Assembly (NCBI GenBank): GCA_049515555.1 | Contig: JBEKTY010000058.1 | Location: 1-42,005, forward strand | Length of the DNA stretch: 42,005 bases | Reading direction: 5' to 3' | DNA from: JBEKTY01 sp049515555 | Lineage (GTDB): Bacteria; Planctomycetota; Planctomycetia; Pirellulales; Thermoguttaceae | Shown: positions 34,401-42,005 of the stretch, in pieces | How positions within the stretch are numbered: the stretch's first letter is position 1 | How the letters are laid out: every line of letters begins with the position of its first letter | The notes under the pieces: generated by a model | What the model saw: only the letters and a program-made list of their open reading frames with translations | Told to the model about the DNA's origin: nothing | Database searches by the model: none | Position numbers and translations under genes: made by a program

Positions 34401-36691
34401 AACTGCGGGTAGTTCCAGAACGGCTTGGTCGAGTAGTGATCGCCGTGGATCGCCAGGGTGTTGGCGCGGGTGGCGCCGCCGCCGTCGATCATCATGGGCC
34501 GCGTGGGGTCGGCCTTCCGCACAACCTCCCGGGCCTGCGTCAGAATCGGCTCCCAAATGTCGAGTTGGTTCATGTTGCGGGCGTTGATGAAGTTGAGCTC
34601 GTTCTCGACCGACCAGAGCATGACGCTGGGGTGGTTGCGCTCGCCCTTCATCCAGGCCGTCAGGTGGTCGTACCAGTTGGGGGCCAGGGGTTTCAGCACG
34701 CTCGGCATGTAGCCGATGGCCTCGCCGTCAAGGTAGCCCGACCGGCGGATCAAGACGCCCGCGCGGTCCATGATCGTCAGAAATTCCTCCGGGGCCTTGC
34801 CGAGGAAGTCGATTTGGCCGTCGTGGCTAAGAAACGTCCGCAGGAAGCCGTAATTCCGCTTCGGGTCCTTCATGATCGCGATAAGATCCGGCAGAGTGTC
34901 TCCGCCCGGACCCTGTTCCGAGAACCCTTGCCACTTCACCCCGTTGAGCCGCAGGTGGATGCCGTCGATGGTCCACTCGCGGAAACCGAAAAGGGTTTCC
35001 TTCACGTCGACCGGCTTGCCGGCCAGTTTCACCGTCGTGCGCAGGCGGTAGAGGTTCGGCTCGTCGGGCCACCACAACCCGGGGTTCTCCCACTTCGCGG
35101 CAAAGTCGAGCAACTGCTCCTTGCCGGCGGGGATCGAGAACGCTTGCACCGGCGCTGTCATCTCAACCTGCCCGGTCTTGTCGTTGACGGCCTCGCAGAT
35201 CAGTTCGCCGGCAACGGGCTGACCCGTTGGATTGGCCAGGGTCACTTCCATGCCGAGTTCTTTGCGGGCCACGGAGGGTTTGGCAAAGACGTCGGCCGCG
35301 TAGGTTGAGCCGGCCGAGACCAGTTCCGGAGTGCTGATAATGCCCGACTTCCTCTGGTTCCAAACTGGGTAAACCAGGGTCTGAAACCCCATGCCCATGC
35401 CGAGGAAGTCGAGAGGGGTGTTGAACGTTCTGCGGAGCTTGCGAGGATTCTGAGGGTCGGCCTCATAGGCGTACCAGATGTCCTTGATGCCCACCCAGAT
35501 CTCGTTCACCTGTCCCGGCTTGATGCCTTTGGTCACGTCGATTTGCACTCGCGCCAGCGGGTTTTTGTCAAACCCGCAGTAAACGCCGTTGGCGTAAACC
35601 GTGGTGTTGAGGCTGTTGGCCGGGAACACGATATGGAATGAACGCCCGGCATGCGAGGCGGGGACGTCGACCCGGGTGCGATACCAGAGGCGGTGGGCGA
35701 AAACCAGGTCCTCGCGCGTATTCTTGTCGCCCGGCACTTCGATCGCCGTCCAGAACGGGTGCGCGGGGAAATCGCGGATCGGGGCGGCCACCTCGGTCGG
35801 AAGCTGTTCGTCGTGGCGGCAGACCTCCCACAGGCCGGCCAGTTTTACGCTCGACCGCGCCGCGGAGGCCTCGATCTCGGGCAACCGGAAGACGTGTTTC
35901 GCCGCTTGCTCGTCCTTCTCGGTCCGGAAGACTTCGCCGGGCCTGTTGGGGCCGTGCGGAACAAATTCGCCGGCCGAGATGCACAAAGCATCCAACGCAA
36001 AAAGCATCCGTTGGTTTTCCCCGCGGGAGTTCTTGAATCGCGGCAGATGAATCTCCAATGTGTGCTGACCGGCCGAAAGACTGACGTCGGCCAACTTCAA
36101 CCAGGCGACTTCACAGAAGCGACTGAGCTCGATCAAGTCCGTGGTCAAATCGTCGGGAGAGACCTTCTTCCAGGCGGTGCCGTCGATGCGCCACTCCAGC
36201 GGAGCGCGGGCGAACTCGAAGCCGATGCGTGCCCACACTTGCTGGCTGCCGCCACGCCTGAGCGTGAAGGGGTAGGAGATCGTCAACCCTTCGGCGGGAA
36301 CCTTCTTTTCGACTTCATCGGCCTCGGCAATGAAGCTGAGCCATTGGCGCCCCGACAGGAAATGCGGCAGCGCCGCACTGATCACCCGCATGCTGGCGGG
36401 CATGGCAGCCGGCTTCTCTCCCTCCAGCCAGACATAGTCGGCCGACGCGGGCCCGTTGCCATCGCGCGGTTTCCGGGCGACGTCAATCAACAGAGGTTCA
36501 AGCGCGGCGAAGAAATCGGCGGCGATCTTGGCGTCGCCGCGCGGATTGGGATGCCCGCTGTCGACGGTGTCGGTGTCCGGTCGTTGCGGATCGCCAATCG
36601 CCACGATCCGCACGGGGTCAGCGACGGCCACCGCTGCGAACAGGAAGACGCTTGTCAGAAGGAGCGTTACAAGTGTGGCCAGGTTTCTCAT
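31490..36691 (-). CDS. very large secreted GH2 family glycosidase with extended C-terminal region
   Basis: A 1733-residue exported enzyme. ATG 36691 is chosen for its GGAGA about 10 bases upstream and the signal peptide MRNLATLVTLLLTSVFLFAA; the open frame continues upstream without support. Unusually, about 300 residues, including a carbohydrate-binding-like beta domain, precede the GH2 sugar-binding domain (WYRTRVDVPASHAGRSF). The GH2 barrel has acid/base Glu698 in WSVENELNF and candidate nucleophile Glu789 in KFIGEELFA. From about residue 930 there is a long tail with flavodoxin/GATase-like segments (TARTLLLNLIDFSRNY; later YPQGKGRIVLCNLLF) as in beta-galactosidase trimerisation regions, and a discoidin-like segment between them. 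Substrate (beta-galactoside, glucuronide or mannoside) is undetermined. Confidence 0.88.
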   Translation of the reverse strand: MRNLATLVTLLLTSVFLFAAVAVADPVRIVAIGDPQRPDTDTVDSGHPNPRGDAKIAADFFAALEPLLIDVARKPRDGNGPASADYVWLEGEKPAAMPASMRVISAALPHFLSGRQWLSFIAEADEVEKKVPAEGLTISYPFTLRRGGSQQVWARIGFEFARAPLEWRIDGTAWKKVSPDDLTTDLIELSRFCEVAWLKLADVSLSAGQHTLEIHLPRFKNSRGENQRMLFALDALCISAGEFVPHGPNRPGEVFRTEKDEQAAKHVFRLPEIEASAARSSVKLAGLWEVCRHDEQLPTEVAAPIRDFPAHPFWTAIEVPGDKNTREDLVFAHRLWYRTRVDVPASHAGRSFHIVFPANSLNTTVYANGVYCGFDKNPLARVQIDVTKGIKPGQVNEIWVGIKDIWYAYEADPQNPRKLRRTFNTPLDFLGMGMGFQTLVYPVWNQRKSGIISTPELVSAGSTYAADVFAKPSVARKELGMEVTLANPTGQPVAGELICEAVNDKTGQVEMTAPVQAFSIPAGKEQLLDFAAKWENPGLWWPDEPNLYRLRTTVKLAGKPVDVKETLFGFREWTIDGIHLRLNGVKWQGFSEQGPGGDTLPDLIAIMKDPKRNYGFLRTFLSHDGQIDFLGKAPEEFLTIMDRAGVLIRRSGYLDGEAIGYMPSVLKPLAPNWYDHLTAWMKGERNHPSVMLWSVENELNFINARNMNQLDIWEPILTQAREVVRKADPTRPMMIDGGGATRANTLAIHGDHYSTKPFWNYPQLAYEANPRSPCGNWTWDQKRPKFIGEELFAAGINPAYAYFGGEAVFQGKAASRAAVGKAMQVISQGYRWFGITGCDFCQSFSDADGSQYNGWAPRAVLARQWDWTFAAGQKAARTFGIFNGTRFANPLAFTWTLTLDGKTVATQTTEHKVAPGENEKFDVEISMPRVAQRQEGELLLTLSAAGKEVFRDVKKVSVLPPTMGTWCPKPRDLAALGASEVFVYDPQGLTLAVLKDNGIPCTTLSTLAPPPVAGKVWLVGKDALTAAQSTTGAPAAYAATGGRVLVLEQEHPLRYQGLNPAEIEAETNVGRVAFSEDLGHPILRGLKDKDFFTWEPGEIVYRNAYAKPKRGAKSLLQCNESLANSALVVIPVGPGVMTLCQAVVAEKAATNPTARTLLLNLIDFSRNYKLDHLAVAAAVDQALAKVLDGINLQYARAAGPLEALAKGPIAVVSATPGNLKTLADNRPVVRAFTQAGGCLVLHGLTPNGLADYNKLVGFDHMIRPFRRERVTFAPLRHPLTAGLGLADVQLYSSQAMFSFQSGNYVASDTFGYIVDLEDVAPFATPANGFHYNLVSGMTSADGWPYICNEPAEKSVYTFTLPKPQTIASWTWVGNVNYDRTSRVSLTVDGDEAGKLMFDVPEKSEPITLEVRPPKRGTVFTIRHEKHTDLPDKKQNGKMILGCDSIVLLARRPADFPSRVKPMLNIGGMVEYPQGKGRIVLCNLLFKDSEEVPANAVKKRTVLTTLLQNMKAPFVGKTVIAGANLAYAPLDLSKQANQFRTERGWFGDPKFSFKDLPTGKQTFAGVEFNVYEFVTSPVPTAVMLGGPGVRGNLPERVAGVPVGRKADALFFLHAARVDQPRSGQERKENKPIELAKYVIHYADGKTDEVPLGLEIDIDDYKQPDGPRPLPGAQVGWVRKYEGTEFHAVSYVKQWNNPRPDMLITSLDLVYGKDRRGVPVLLAVTAATVTVDRGH

Positions 36692-36777
36692 GGGGTACTC
36701 TCTCCGATGAAGTGCGATGACGTTGTCGCAGCTACCTTTCTTCGCGGCCGGCGCCCACGACGGTAGTCGATCAGAAC

Positions 36778-36808
36778 ATAGTCTTGTTTCCAGAGGGGGC
36801 CATGTCAA
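36778..36808 (-). promoter_or_regulatory. candidate promoter for the GH2 gene
   Basis: On the minus strand TTGACA (36808-36803) is followed after 19 bases by GACTAT (36783-36778), about 87 bases upstream of the GH2 start. The -35 is consensus but the -10 is poor and the spacing long. This is the only recognisable signal in the 275-base gap between the GH2 and Gfo/Idh genes. Confidence 0.3.
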
Positions 36809-36966
36809 GCGTCCCAGAAGCACGGCGGGACCTGTGTCGCGTCCTCGATCGAGCCCGGGGTATGGCAGCTCCCGTTGGGTAACTCGGTATTTCGTTTGTC
36901 CCGGCCTTTCCAGTACAACGACACATGCACCGCGCCGCCGCTGGTGCGAGCGGACCTGCACGGGGA

Positions 36967-38208
36967 TCAGGATTTCAGCGCGCTTGTGGGAAACTCCAGC
37001 TTTTCGGCTGTCTTCATCATTTCTTCCCAGGTCGTCTCTGCCTTGCGGTAAGCGGCCATGCGGCCTAGGATCGTGGTCAGGTTGCTGCGGACACTGGGGA
37101 CCACGGAAGGATTGGAGAAGTCCCCTCGCGTGATGCTGCGGTGAAAATCGGCGATGTTTTGCACCACGCCATCGGTGTACAGATTCGTCAGCCTGCCGCC
37201 TTTGTAAGACTTTTGGCCCCGGATGCAGACCAGCCCGTAATAATGGGTATCGACGGTGCCCCTGGGTCCGAACATGCAACAGCCGATTTCCTCGCTGCCG
37301 TAGCCGAACTGCTTTGAGATGAAACTGACTGTCACATCGTTGGGGAAGGTAAAGAGGACGCTGAAGTGATCGTTGTTCGTGCCGTTGTCGTTTCGTCCTC
37401 GCTTGCTACAAGTGCCGACGGCTTTGATGGGCGCCGCGTCAAGGAGCCATGTGGCGACGTCCAGGACATGAATGTTCTGCTCCGTGATGATGTCACCGGA
37501 GAGGATGCGGTCGAGGCACGCCATGCGCATGCGGTTCTCGACGATCCCCGGGTCAAGGCGCAGGCTTTCCTGTAGGAGCCACTCCGGACCGCCGCAGTAG
37601 TACGCCGTCTCGCCCGTGACCACCGGCCCAATGTCGCCCGCATGGACGCGGCGCACGGCCTCCTGGTAGAACTCGTTGGCCCGGGTCTGGAAATCGACCA
37701 GCAGGCACAATTTGCTCGCGGTGGCCTTGCGCCCGGCTGCGGCGACCGTGAGACAGCCGGGCACGTCGACGGCGACCGGCTTGGCGCAGAAGAGGTGGCA
37801 GCCGGCTTCCACGGCCGCCATGGCCTGTTCCGGATGAAAGTACGGCGTGCTTTCGATCACGACCGCGTCGGGCTTGGCGTCGAGCACGCACCGGTAGCCG
37901 GACAGTCCGGCGAAGGCGGAAGTTGCGGGAACGCCGAGCGTTTCAGCCGCTTTGGCCGCGCGCTGGGCGAAATAGTCCGCCGTCGCGATGAACCGGTATC
38001 CGCCATGCTGTTGGAAGAGCTTGGCGATCCATGGGCCGCGGTCGCCGCAACCAATCAGCCCCAGGCGAAGCTTCGAGTTCGCATCCGTCCCCCTAACCAG
38101 CTCCGGGCGGATGATCGTAAGGCCGACGCCTGCGGAGCCGATGAGAAGTGTTCGCCGGCTCAAGGACGCCGACTCGGAACGTGGCGTCGTAGGGGGCTTC
38201 GTGGTCAT
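36967..38208 (-). CDS. Gfo/Idh/MocA family oxidoreductase with Tat signal
   Basis: A 413-residue NAD(P)-dependent sugar or cyclitol oxidoreductase. The N-terminus holds a twin-arginine signal (SRRTLLIGSAGVGL, Arg18-Arg19), implying export of the folded, cofactor-loaded protein. The Rossmann motif is LGLIGCGDRG (about 49-58). The usual E-K-P is A-K-P (142-144), keeping the catalytic-region Lys143. His247 in ITEQNIHVLDVATWLLD is the expected substrate-binding/catalytic His. ATG 38208 has AAAGGA about 8 bases upstream. Planctomycetes have many exported members of this family near glycosidases, usually without known substrate; some related families act as glycosidases by an oxidation-elimination route. 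It lies downstream of the 38307-41971 gene pair with a 98-base gap. Confidence 0.9.
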   Translation of the reverse strand: MTTKPPTTPRSESASLSRRTLLIGSAGVGLTIIRPELVRGTDANSKLRLGLIGCGDRGPWIAKLFQQHGGYRFIATADYFAQRAAKAAETLGVPATSAFAGLSGYRCVLDAKPDAVVIESTPYFHPEQAMAAVEAGCHLFCAKPVAVDVPGCLTVAAAGRKATASKLCLLVDFQTRANEFYQEAVRRVHAGDIGPVVTGETAYYCGGPEWLLQESLRLDPGIVENRMRMACLDRILSGDIITEQNIHVLDVATWLLDAAPIKAVGTCSKRGRNDNGTNNDHFSVLFTFPNDVTVSFISKQFGYGSEEIGCCMFGPRGTVDTHYYGLVCIRGQKSYKGGRLTNLYTDGVVQNIADFHRSITRGDFSNPSVVPSVRSNLTTILGRMAAYRKAETTWEEMMKTAEKLEFPTSALKS

Positions 38209-38306
38209 GATGTAAATCCTTTCGTGGTAGGTTAACCGATCAACGAGGTGGGAGGGAAAGGGCTGTCACAGACCATGCGGACCTACAAGGTCCGCGTGCC
38301 TATCAC

Positions 38307-40886
38307 TTATCGCCGGTTGTCGGGCGTCCAGGCCGTTCCTCGATAGGCATTGATGGTCTCAATCAGCTTGTAGATGTAGTACAGGTCGCCGCGGGCCATC
38401 CAGGGGATGTCCACATAGCGGGCCAGTTTCTCCGGCGGCTCCTGCAAAACCCACGCACGCAGCAGAAACTGGTGGTAGGCGATAAGTGGATGGTGGTAGT
38501 TGACCTCCGCACCGAGCGTGGCGGTGGCATAGGTCAGATACCAGCCGGGGAGGTTCTCGGCAACCCGGTCCGCAACGATGCGGGCTCGGGACTTCTCGAT
38601 CTCTGCCAGGAAACGGCCGAGTTCGGGCGACTCCAGGCCGGCGTAGGGCGTCAGGATCAAAGCGTCATAGGGTTGGACGGTGTCGTCGAAGTAGGCGCCG
38701 TATTCGCTCATCCGCGCCACGCCACGCACATCGTCCTCTGGCTTAGTCCAGTTGAAGGTGTAGAGATGCCCGGAAAAGGCCGTGAGGTTGCGGAAATGCC
38801 GGACCATCCATTCCGGTTGCTGATAGTAGCCCAGTAACATCTTGTGAAACCACTCGGTGCCGGCTGGCGAACAGCAGTAAGCTTCCCACTGTGCCTTGGT
38901 CACTGCCGGGTCCGTCGGCAACAGGATGACTTTGTCCTGATAGAGGAAATCTCCATAGCGGCCCAGGGCGTAGCGGCGGATGGCGGCACGCGCGAACTGA
39001 CCCCAGAGGAGCGGCAGGCTCGCCGTGTCGTTGGCCTGGTAGGCCAGTCGCAGTGCGCCCACCAGGCCCGTAAAGGTGAAATTGGCGTCCATCTCGCCGT
39101 TGAGGCCATCGATCTGGCCCAGCCATATTGAGGAGCCGGGCCATTCCAAACAGCCCAGGGTAGCCCAGTCCTGATGTTGGAAATAGGGCCCGAGCACTTT
39201 CTGCACGGCCTCCCGAGCCTGCTCCGGGCTCATCGGCTCGACGCAGCGATTGTAGGCGGCCAGGGCATAGAGCCCCTCGGGCCGCAGCAGCTTGTTCCTC
39301 AGGTAGACATTACCCCGCCGACCAACTTCATCCTGCCCGTCAAAGAGGATCTGGCTGCCCATCTTGGGTTGCTGATCGGGGTCGATACGCCAGCCTTCCT
39401 GCCGTGCGCCGACATTTAGCGGCATCACCGCCACGGACTCGGGCGGGTAGTCTGCACGCTCCTTCTTGAGGTATGCCCGCAGTTCCTCACGCTGGTCTTT
39501 GTCCAGCAGCGGCAGGGCTTGGCCCAGCACTGCCAGTGTTTCGCCGGGCACTGAGAAGGCCAGTATTTTCCCATAGACATTGTACCATTGGCCACTGTGG
39601 CCATTCAGCGGCGGAAAAACCGGCGCGAGGTGCCCGGCCTTAATGACTTTGTCGATCTCCTCCTTGAGCCTGACCCGCAGTTCTTGCGGTTCTTTGCCGG
39701 CCTTGCCAACGACTACCGATTCCCGCACGTATTTGCCCAGCCCCGTCAGGCGGCACTCGTACTTCTCGGTCCCGGCGATGGCGGCGTACGGCCCCAACGC
39801 GGTGATGACGGTGGTGCGGACCAGCTTTGCGGAGAGTCGCAGCGGGAATCCCTGCTCCTGGGCGATGGTCAATATCAGAGGCAGAGGCGCCAGACGCTCG
39901 CCGCCCTCACGGACCTTCAGGTACGTTGTCTGCGAACTGATTGTCACGGTATCAGTCTTGTCGTCGTAGGCGTAGCGTTCGCGGGCCGACATGGGGACTT
40001 CGGCCAGGTGGTCGGCCCACCACTGGCAGTTGGCGGCCACCGCTTCCGGCAGCTTCCCGTCCTTGGCCCACGCCTGGGTCTCCGAGGCCAAGGGGTACAG
40101 GTCGCCGCAAATGGGTACCAAGACCACCTTGCCCAGCTTGGCCTTGTCGGCCGCTTCGAGCGTCAGTCCTCCGTGGGCCTGCATCGCGACCGGCGTCCGC
40201 TCAAACACCAGCAGCAACGGGCAATCCACGGCGGAGATCATCAGATTCTTCGGGTAGCAGTCCTGGTTCGGATTGCCCGGCCAGGGAAAGCGGGTTGAAC
40301 GCAGAGCAGCGTCTTTGCCGAACCAGACCAGCGGCCACCCCTTGTCGGCATTGCCGAGCGTTTCGGTCAGCGGCTGATTGGCCTTGAAGACGCCCTTGGG
40401 GGTGGCGTAGGCGATCGGCGTGGCCTTGCTGCCGCCGAAGAGCGCCAGTCGCTGGGCGGCACAGTCGAGAACCAACGCTGGAGACAGGCGGGTCACATAG
40501 ACCTTCAGTGATGGCGAAAGGGCCAGCCCCACGTGCGCCCAGTCTCTCTCCAGAACTTCGGGAGCGGACTTCTCGCCGCAGGAGATTGCGCCAAAGTCCA
40601 GCGGATACCGTGGGCCCGGCGGCAAAAAAGTAGCATCAACCGTATTGATATTAATGTACTCCGCGCTCACCGGAATTGCCGGGATCTTCGAGAGCTTCGG
40701 AAGGTGCGTGGCCTTGGGGCTGTCCTTGAGCACAAGGGTAAACCCCAGGCCGCCGACCATCTTGCCGTCGGAGCCGGGCCCGTCGCCTCGGACCTGGAAG
40801 TCCGGCCAGTCCGCGGCTACAACAGCGCCGGCCAGGAGCAGTGTCACGATGAAAACGGCAAGACTCTTTGTAGGCGAGTGTCTCAT
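38307..40886 (-). CDS. large secreted protein, unknown function, possibly (alpha/alpha)-barrel
   Basis: An 859-residue exported protein. ATG 40886 follows a strong GGAGGAGG and overlaps the preceding stop (ATGA). The signal peptide ends VVAADW. The first 400 residues are beta-rich (GGLGFTLVLKDSP, YKNLMISAVDCPLLLVFE-like strands). The second half is helical with repeated aromatic patterns, e.g. GLYALAAYNRCVEPMSPEQA, FTFTGLVGALRLAYQAND and YALGRYGDFLYQ. This is suggestive of a six-hairpin (alpha/alpha) toroid such as those of lyases and GH families. I do not recognise a named family and can assign no catalytic residue. Coupling to a PQQ-type propeller gene suggests the two products work together. 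Confidence 0.72.
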   Translation of the reverse strand: MRHSPTKSLAVFIVTLLLAGAVVAADWPDFQVRGDGPGSDGKMVGGLGFTLVLKDSPKATHLPKLSKIPAIPVSAEYININTVDATFLPPGPRYPLDFGAISCGEKSAPEVLERDWAHVGLALSPSLKVYVTRLSPALVLDCAAQRLALFGGSKATPIAYATPKGVFKANQPLTETLGNADKGWPLVWFGKDAALRSTRFPWPGNPNQDCYPKNLMISAVDCPLLLVFERTPVAMQAHGGLTLEAADKAKLGKVVLVPICGDLYPLASETQAWAKDGKLPEAVAANCQWWADHLAEVPMSARERYAYDDKTDTVTISSQTTYLKVREGGERLAPLPLILTIAQEQGFPLRLSAKLVRTTVITALGPYAAIAGTEKYECRLTGLGKYVRESVVVGKAGKEPQELRVRLKEEIDKVIKAGHLAPVFPPLNGHSGQWYNVYGKILAFSVPGETLAVLGQALPLLDKDQREELRAYLKKERADYPPESVAVMPLNVGARQEGWRIDPDQQPKMGSQILFDGQDEVGRRGNVYLRNKLLRPEGLYALAAYNRCVEPMSPEQAREAVQKVLGPYFQHQDWATLGCLEWPGSSIWLGQIDGLNGEMDANFTFTGLVGALRLAYQANDTASLPLLWGQFARAAIRRYALGRYGDFLYQDKVILLPTDPAVTKAQWEAYCCSPAGTEWFHKMLLGYYQQPEWMVRHFRNLTAFSGHLYTFNWTKPEDDVRGVARMSEYGAYFDDTVQPYDALILTPYAGLESPELGRFLAEIEKSRARIVADRVAENLPGWYLTYATATLGAEVNYHHPLIAYHQFLLRAWVLQEPPEKLARYVDIPWMARGDLYYIYKLIETINAYRGTAWTPDNRR

Positions 40887-41971
40887 CTCTGGCCTCCTCC
40901 AGCGCTGGTCCACGCCCACAGGTCGTGAAAGATGATATGGTAGAAGCGTCCGTCGGCGATCGATGCGGCATTGTTGCCGCTCTGGCAGCAGTCGGACAGG
41001 GTCCATTGCCGCTCCCAGCGTCCCGGCACGTCGTAACAAACCTTCTTCTCCAGGTCGTAGATACCGGTGTACTGACAGTTGCCTTCCTGGCAGTGCATGA
41101 TGAACAGCACTTTGCCGCCTACGGAGACATTGACCGTCTCGTCGGGATTGCCGACGATTGTCTTGGGGGCGAAGACTTCCACGAATCGCTGCCGCTTCAG
41201 GTCCAAACGCCCCCAGTAGGCATTGAAGGCGTTGAAGCGCCAGGGCAGAATGATGCTCTGCTTGCCGTCAAAAGCCGCCGGGCCGGCGCCGCCGGGCAAA
41301 GCCAGAACCGAGGGCCAATGCGGTGCGATGAAGGCCTCTTTGCCCGTCTTCTCGTCGAGGATGAAAAGGTCCCGCAAAGAGGGCCGCTGCTGGTAGAACT
41401 TGACCATCGCGTCCTGGAAGTCCATCAGAGGTTGGGACAGGCCGCCATCCGCGGCCACGCCGGCGGGCGTGATATGACCCTTGATCGCCTCCCACTGTTT
41501 AGCTGGGACGATAGGTTCGGTAAACGGATGCGCCGCCATCGGACGGAAGATGACGTGCCCGTTGACCACCACCGGACAATACTGCTTAGTGCTCTGCCCG
41601 TAAAGCCGCTCGCTTTTCCATACCTCTCTGCCGGTCTTGGCGTCCAGGCAGTGCATATAGAGATTCTCGTCGCAGAAGAAGACCTGCCCCGCGTCGTAGG
41701 CGGCGCAATTGAGGATCGGCGCCCCGGCCTTGAACTCCCACTTGCGCGTGCCGTCGGCTAGGTTCAGGGCGTAGAAAGTCCCGCCGCGCTGGCCGATAAA
41801 GACCATTCCCTCTGCGATCAAGGGCGCCACGGAGAACCCGAACAGCGGATCGCCTGCGGATTTCCATGCCAGTTCACCGCTGTCTGGGCGCGGGCTGGAA
41901 TCTGCCTTCGTTTTCGGGCGGGCGGTAGCCCGCGCTATCTGAGTGTCCTTCGTTGATTGTCCTTGCCGCGT
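40883..41971 (-). CDS. PQQ-binding-like beta-propeller repeat protein, 5' end disrupted or incomplete
   Basis: Residues read as PQQ-like propeller blades: APLIAEGMVFIGQRGGTFYA, LADGTRKWEFKAGAPI, QVFFCDENLYMHCLDAKTGR and GKEAFIAPHWPS, ending AWTSAGGGQR. The frame is open from 41971 after an in-frame TAG at 41974-41972, and this stretch has no ATG. GTG 41830 would start inside a blade, so the signal peptide and first blade are missing or lie in another frame. The segment 41900-42005 has a palindrome and short repeats rather than normal coding character. The stop overlaps the next gene's start. In related operons such proteins are periplasmic propellers, often without a proven PQQ cofactor. Confidence 0.7.
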   Translation of the reverse strand, partial: TRQGQSTKDTQIARATARPKTKADSSPRPDSGELAWKSAGDPLFGFSVAPLIAEGMVFIGQRGGTFYALNLADGTRKWEFKAGAPILNCAAYDAGQVFFCDENLYMHCLDAKTGREVWKSERLYGQSTKQYCPVVVNGHVIFRPMAAHPFTEPIVPAKQWEAIKGHITPAGVAADGGLSQPLMDFQDAMVKFYQQRPSLRDLFILDEKTGKEAFIAPHWPSVLALPGGAGPAAFDGKQSIILPWRFNAFNAYWGRLDLKRQRFVEVFAPKTIVGNPDETVNVSVGGKVLFIMHCQEGNCQYTGIYDLEKKVCYDVPGRWERQWTLSDCCQSGNNAASIADGRFYHIIFHDLWAWTSAGGGQR

Positions 41972-42005
41972 CTACTTGGGCAGGCTCCTTCGTCGGTGTC
42001 CTTCG
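41918..42005. repeat. palindrome and TCCTTCG repeats at the right edge
   Basis: GCGGGC (41918-41923) and GCCCGC (41928-41933) form a 6-bp hairpin around GGTA. To its right TCCTTCG occurs at 41946-41952, 41986-41992 and 41999-42005, two of the three within GTGTCCTTCG. This looks like intergenic repeat sequence lying where the 5' end of the propeller gene should be. Confidence 0.5.

Noticed and set aside
36692..37279. Upstream extension of the GH2 frame to 37279
   Set aside because: It is antisense to the end of the Gfo/Idh gene. The signal peptide and ribosome-binding site at 36691 mark the true start.

Overview
The window is GC-rich bacterial DNA that reads like a planctomycete chromosome, or one from a close PVC-group relative. 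This rests on dense large secreted glycoside hydrolases with few transporters, Tat-exported Gfo/Idh oxidoreductases, PQQ-type propellers, a tandem family of secreted proteins beside an ECF sigma factor, and many dispersed palindromic intergenic repeats. No rRNA operon, complete tRNA, CRISPR array or insertion sequence with a transposase is visible.

Layout. (1) 1-1732 is the right end of an integrative element. It holds a tyrosine-recombinase gene facing left, a control region with four copies of CGGATAC, and a 42-bp 3' fragment of a tRNA-Val(TAC) gene that looks like the displaced attachment site. (2) 1744-6480 is a divergent pair of secreted exo-glycosidases, GH95 (alpha-L-fucosidase type) and GH27 (alpha-galactosidase with NPCBM and Ig-like modules). 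(3) 6481-8325 holds two nested palindromic repeats around a secreted coiled-coil protein with an internal duplication, then a flavodoxin-fold oxidoreductase remnant. (4) 8326-11731 is a leftward unit: two paralogous secreted proteins of unknown function, an ECF sigma factor and a single-pass membrane protein that is probably its regulator. (5) 11735-14412 is a gene graveyard: about 0.9 kb without a convincing gene, then an MBL/UlaG remnant joined head-to-head to a zinc alcohol dehydrogenase remnant, which is fused in frame to an internally deleted sodium:solute symporter. (6) 14537-23402 is a rightward carbohydrate cluster: a GH127-type/TIM-barrel fusion, a sialate O-acetylesterase lacking its N-terminus, and a 1465-residue Asp-box propeller protein. 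(7) 23453-24546 holds two truncated genes. (8) 24614-31482 is a tight three-gene unit: two paralogous large secreted proteins of a putative glycosidase family, one with a CBM9-like module, and a LamG protein. (9) 31490-42005 runs leftward: a 1733-residue GH2 enzyme, a Tat-exported Gfo/Idh oxidoreductase, a large secreted protein of unknown function, and a PQQ-like propeller gene whose 5' end is disrupted or missing.

Together regions 2, 6, 8 and 9 look like an export-oriented locus for a branched, possibly acetylated heteroglycan carrying fucose or L-galactose, alpha-galactose and arabinofuranose. GH95, GH27 and GH127 would trim side chains, the esterase would remove acetyl groups, and GH2 plus the unassigned barrel families would handle further linkages. 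No SusC/D pair, sulfatase or intact sugar transporter lies in the window, and the one symporter is a broken remnant. The substrate is inferred from family membership only.

The most unusual features are the palindromic repeats, of which five copies of at least three types lie within 6.4 kb; the mosaic of gene fragments fused at sharp junctions; a discoidin-like domain whose halves appear in reversed order inside the propeller protein; the GH127/barrel fusion; and the paralogue, sigma factor and membrane-protein unit.
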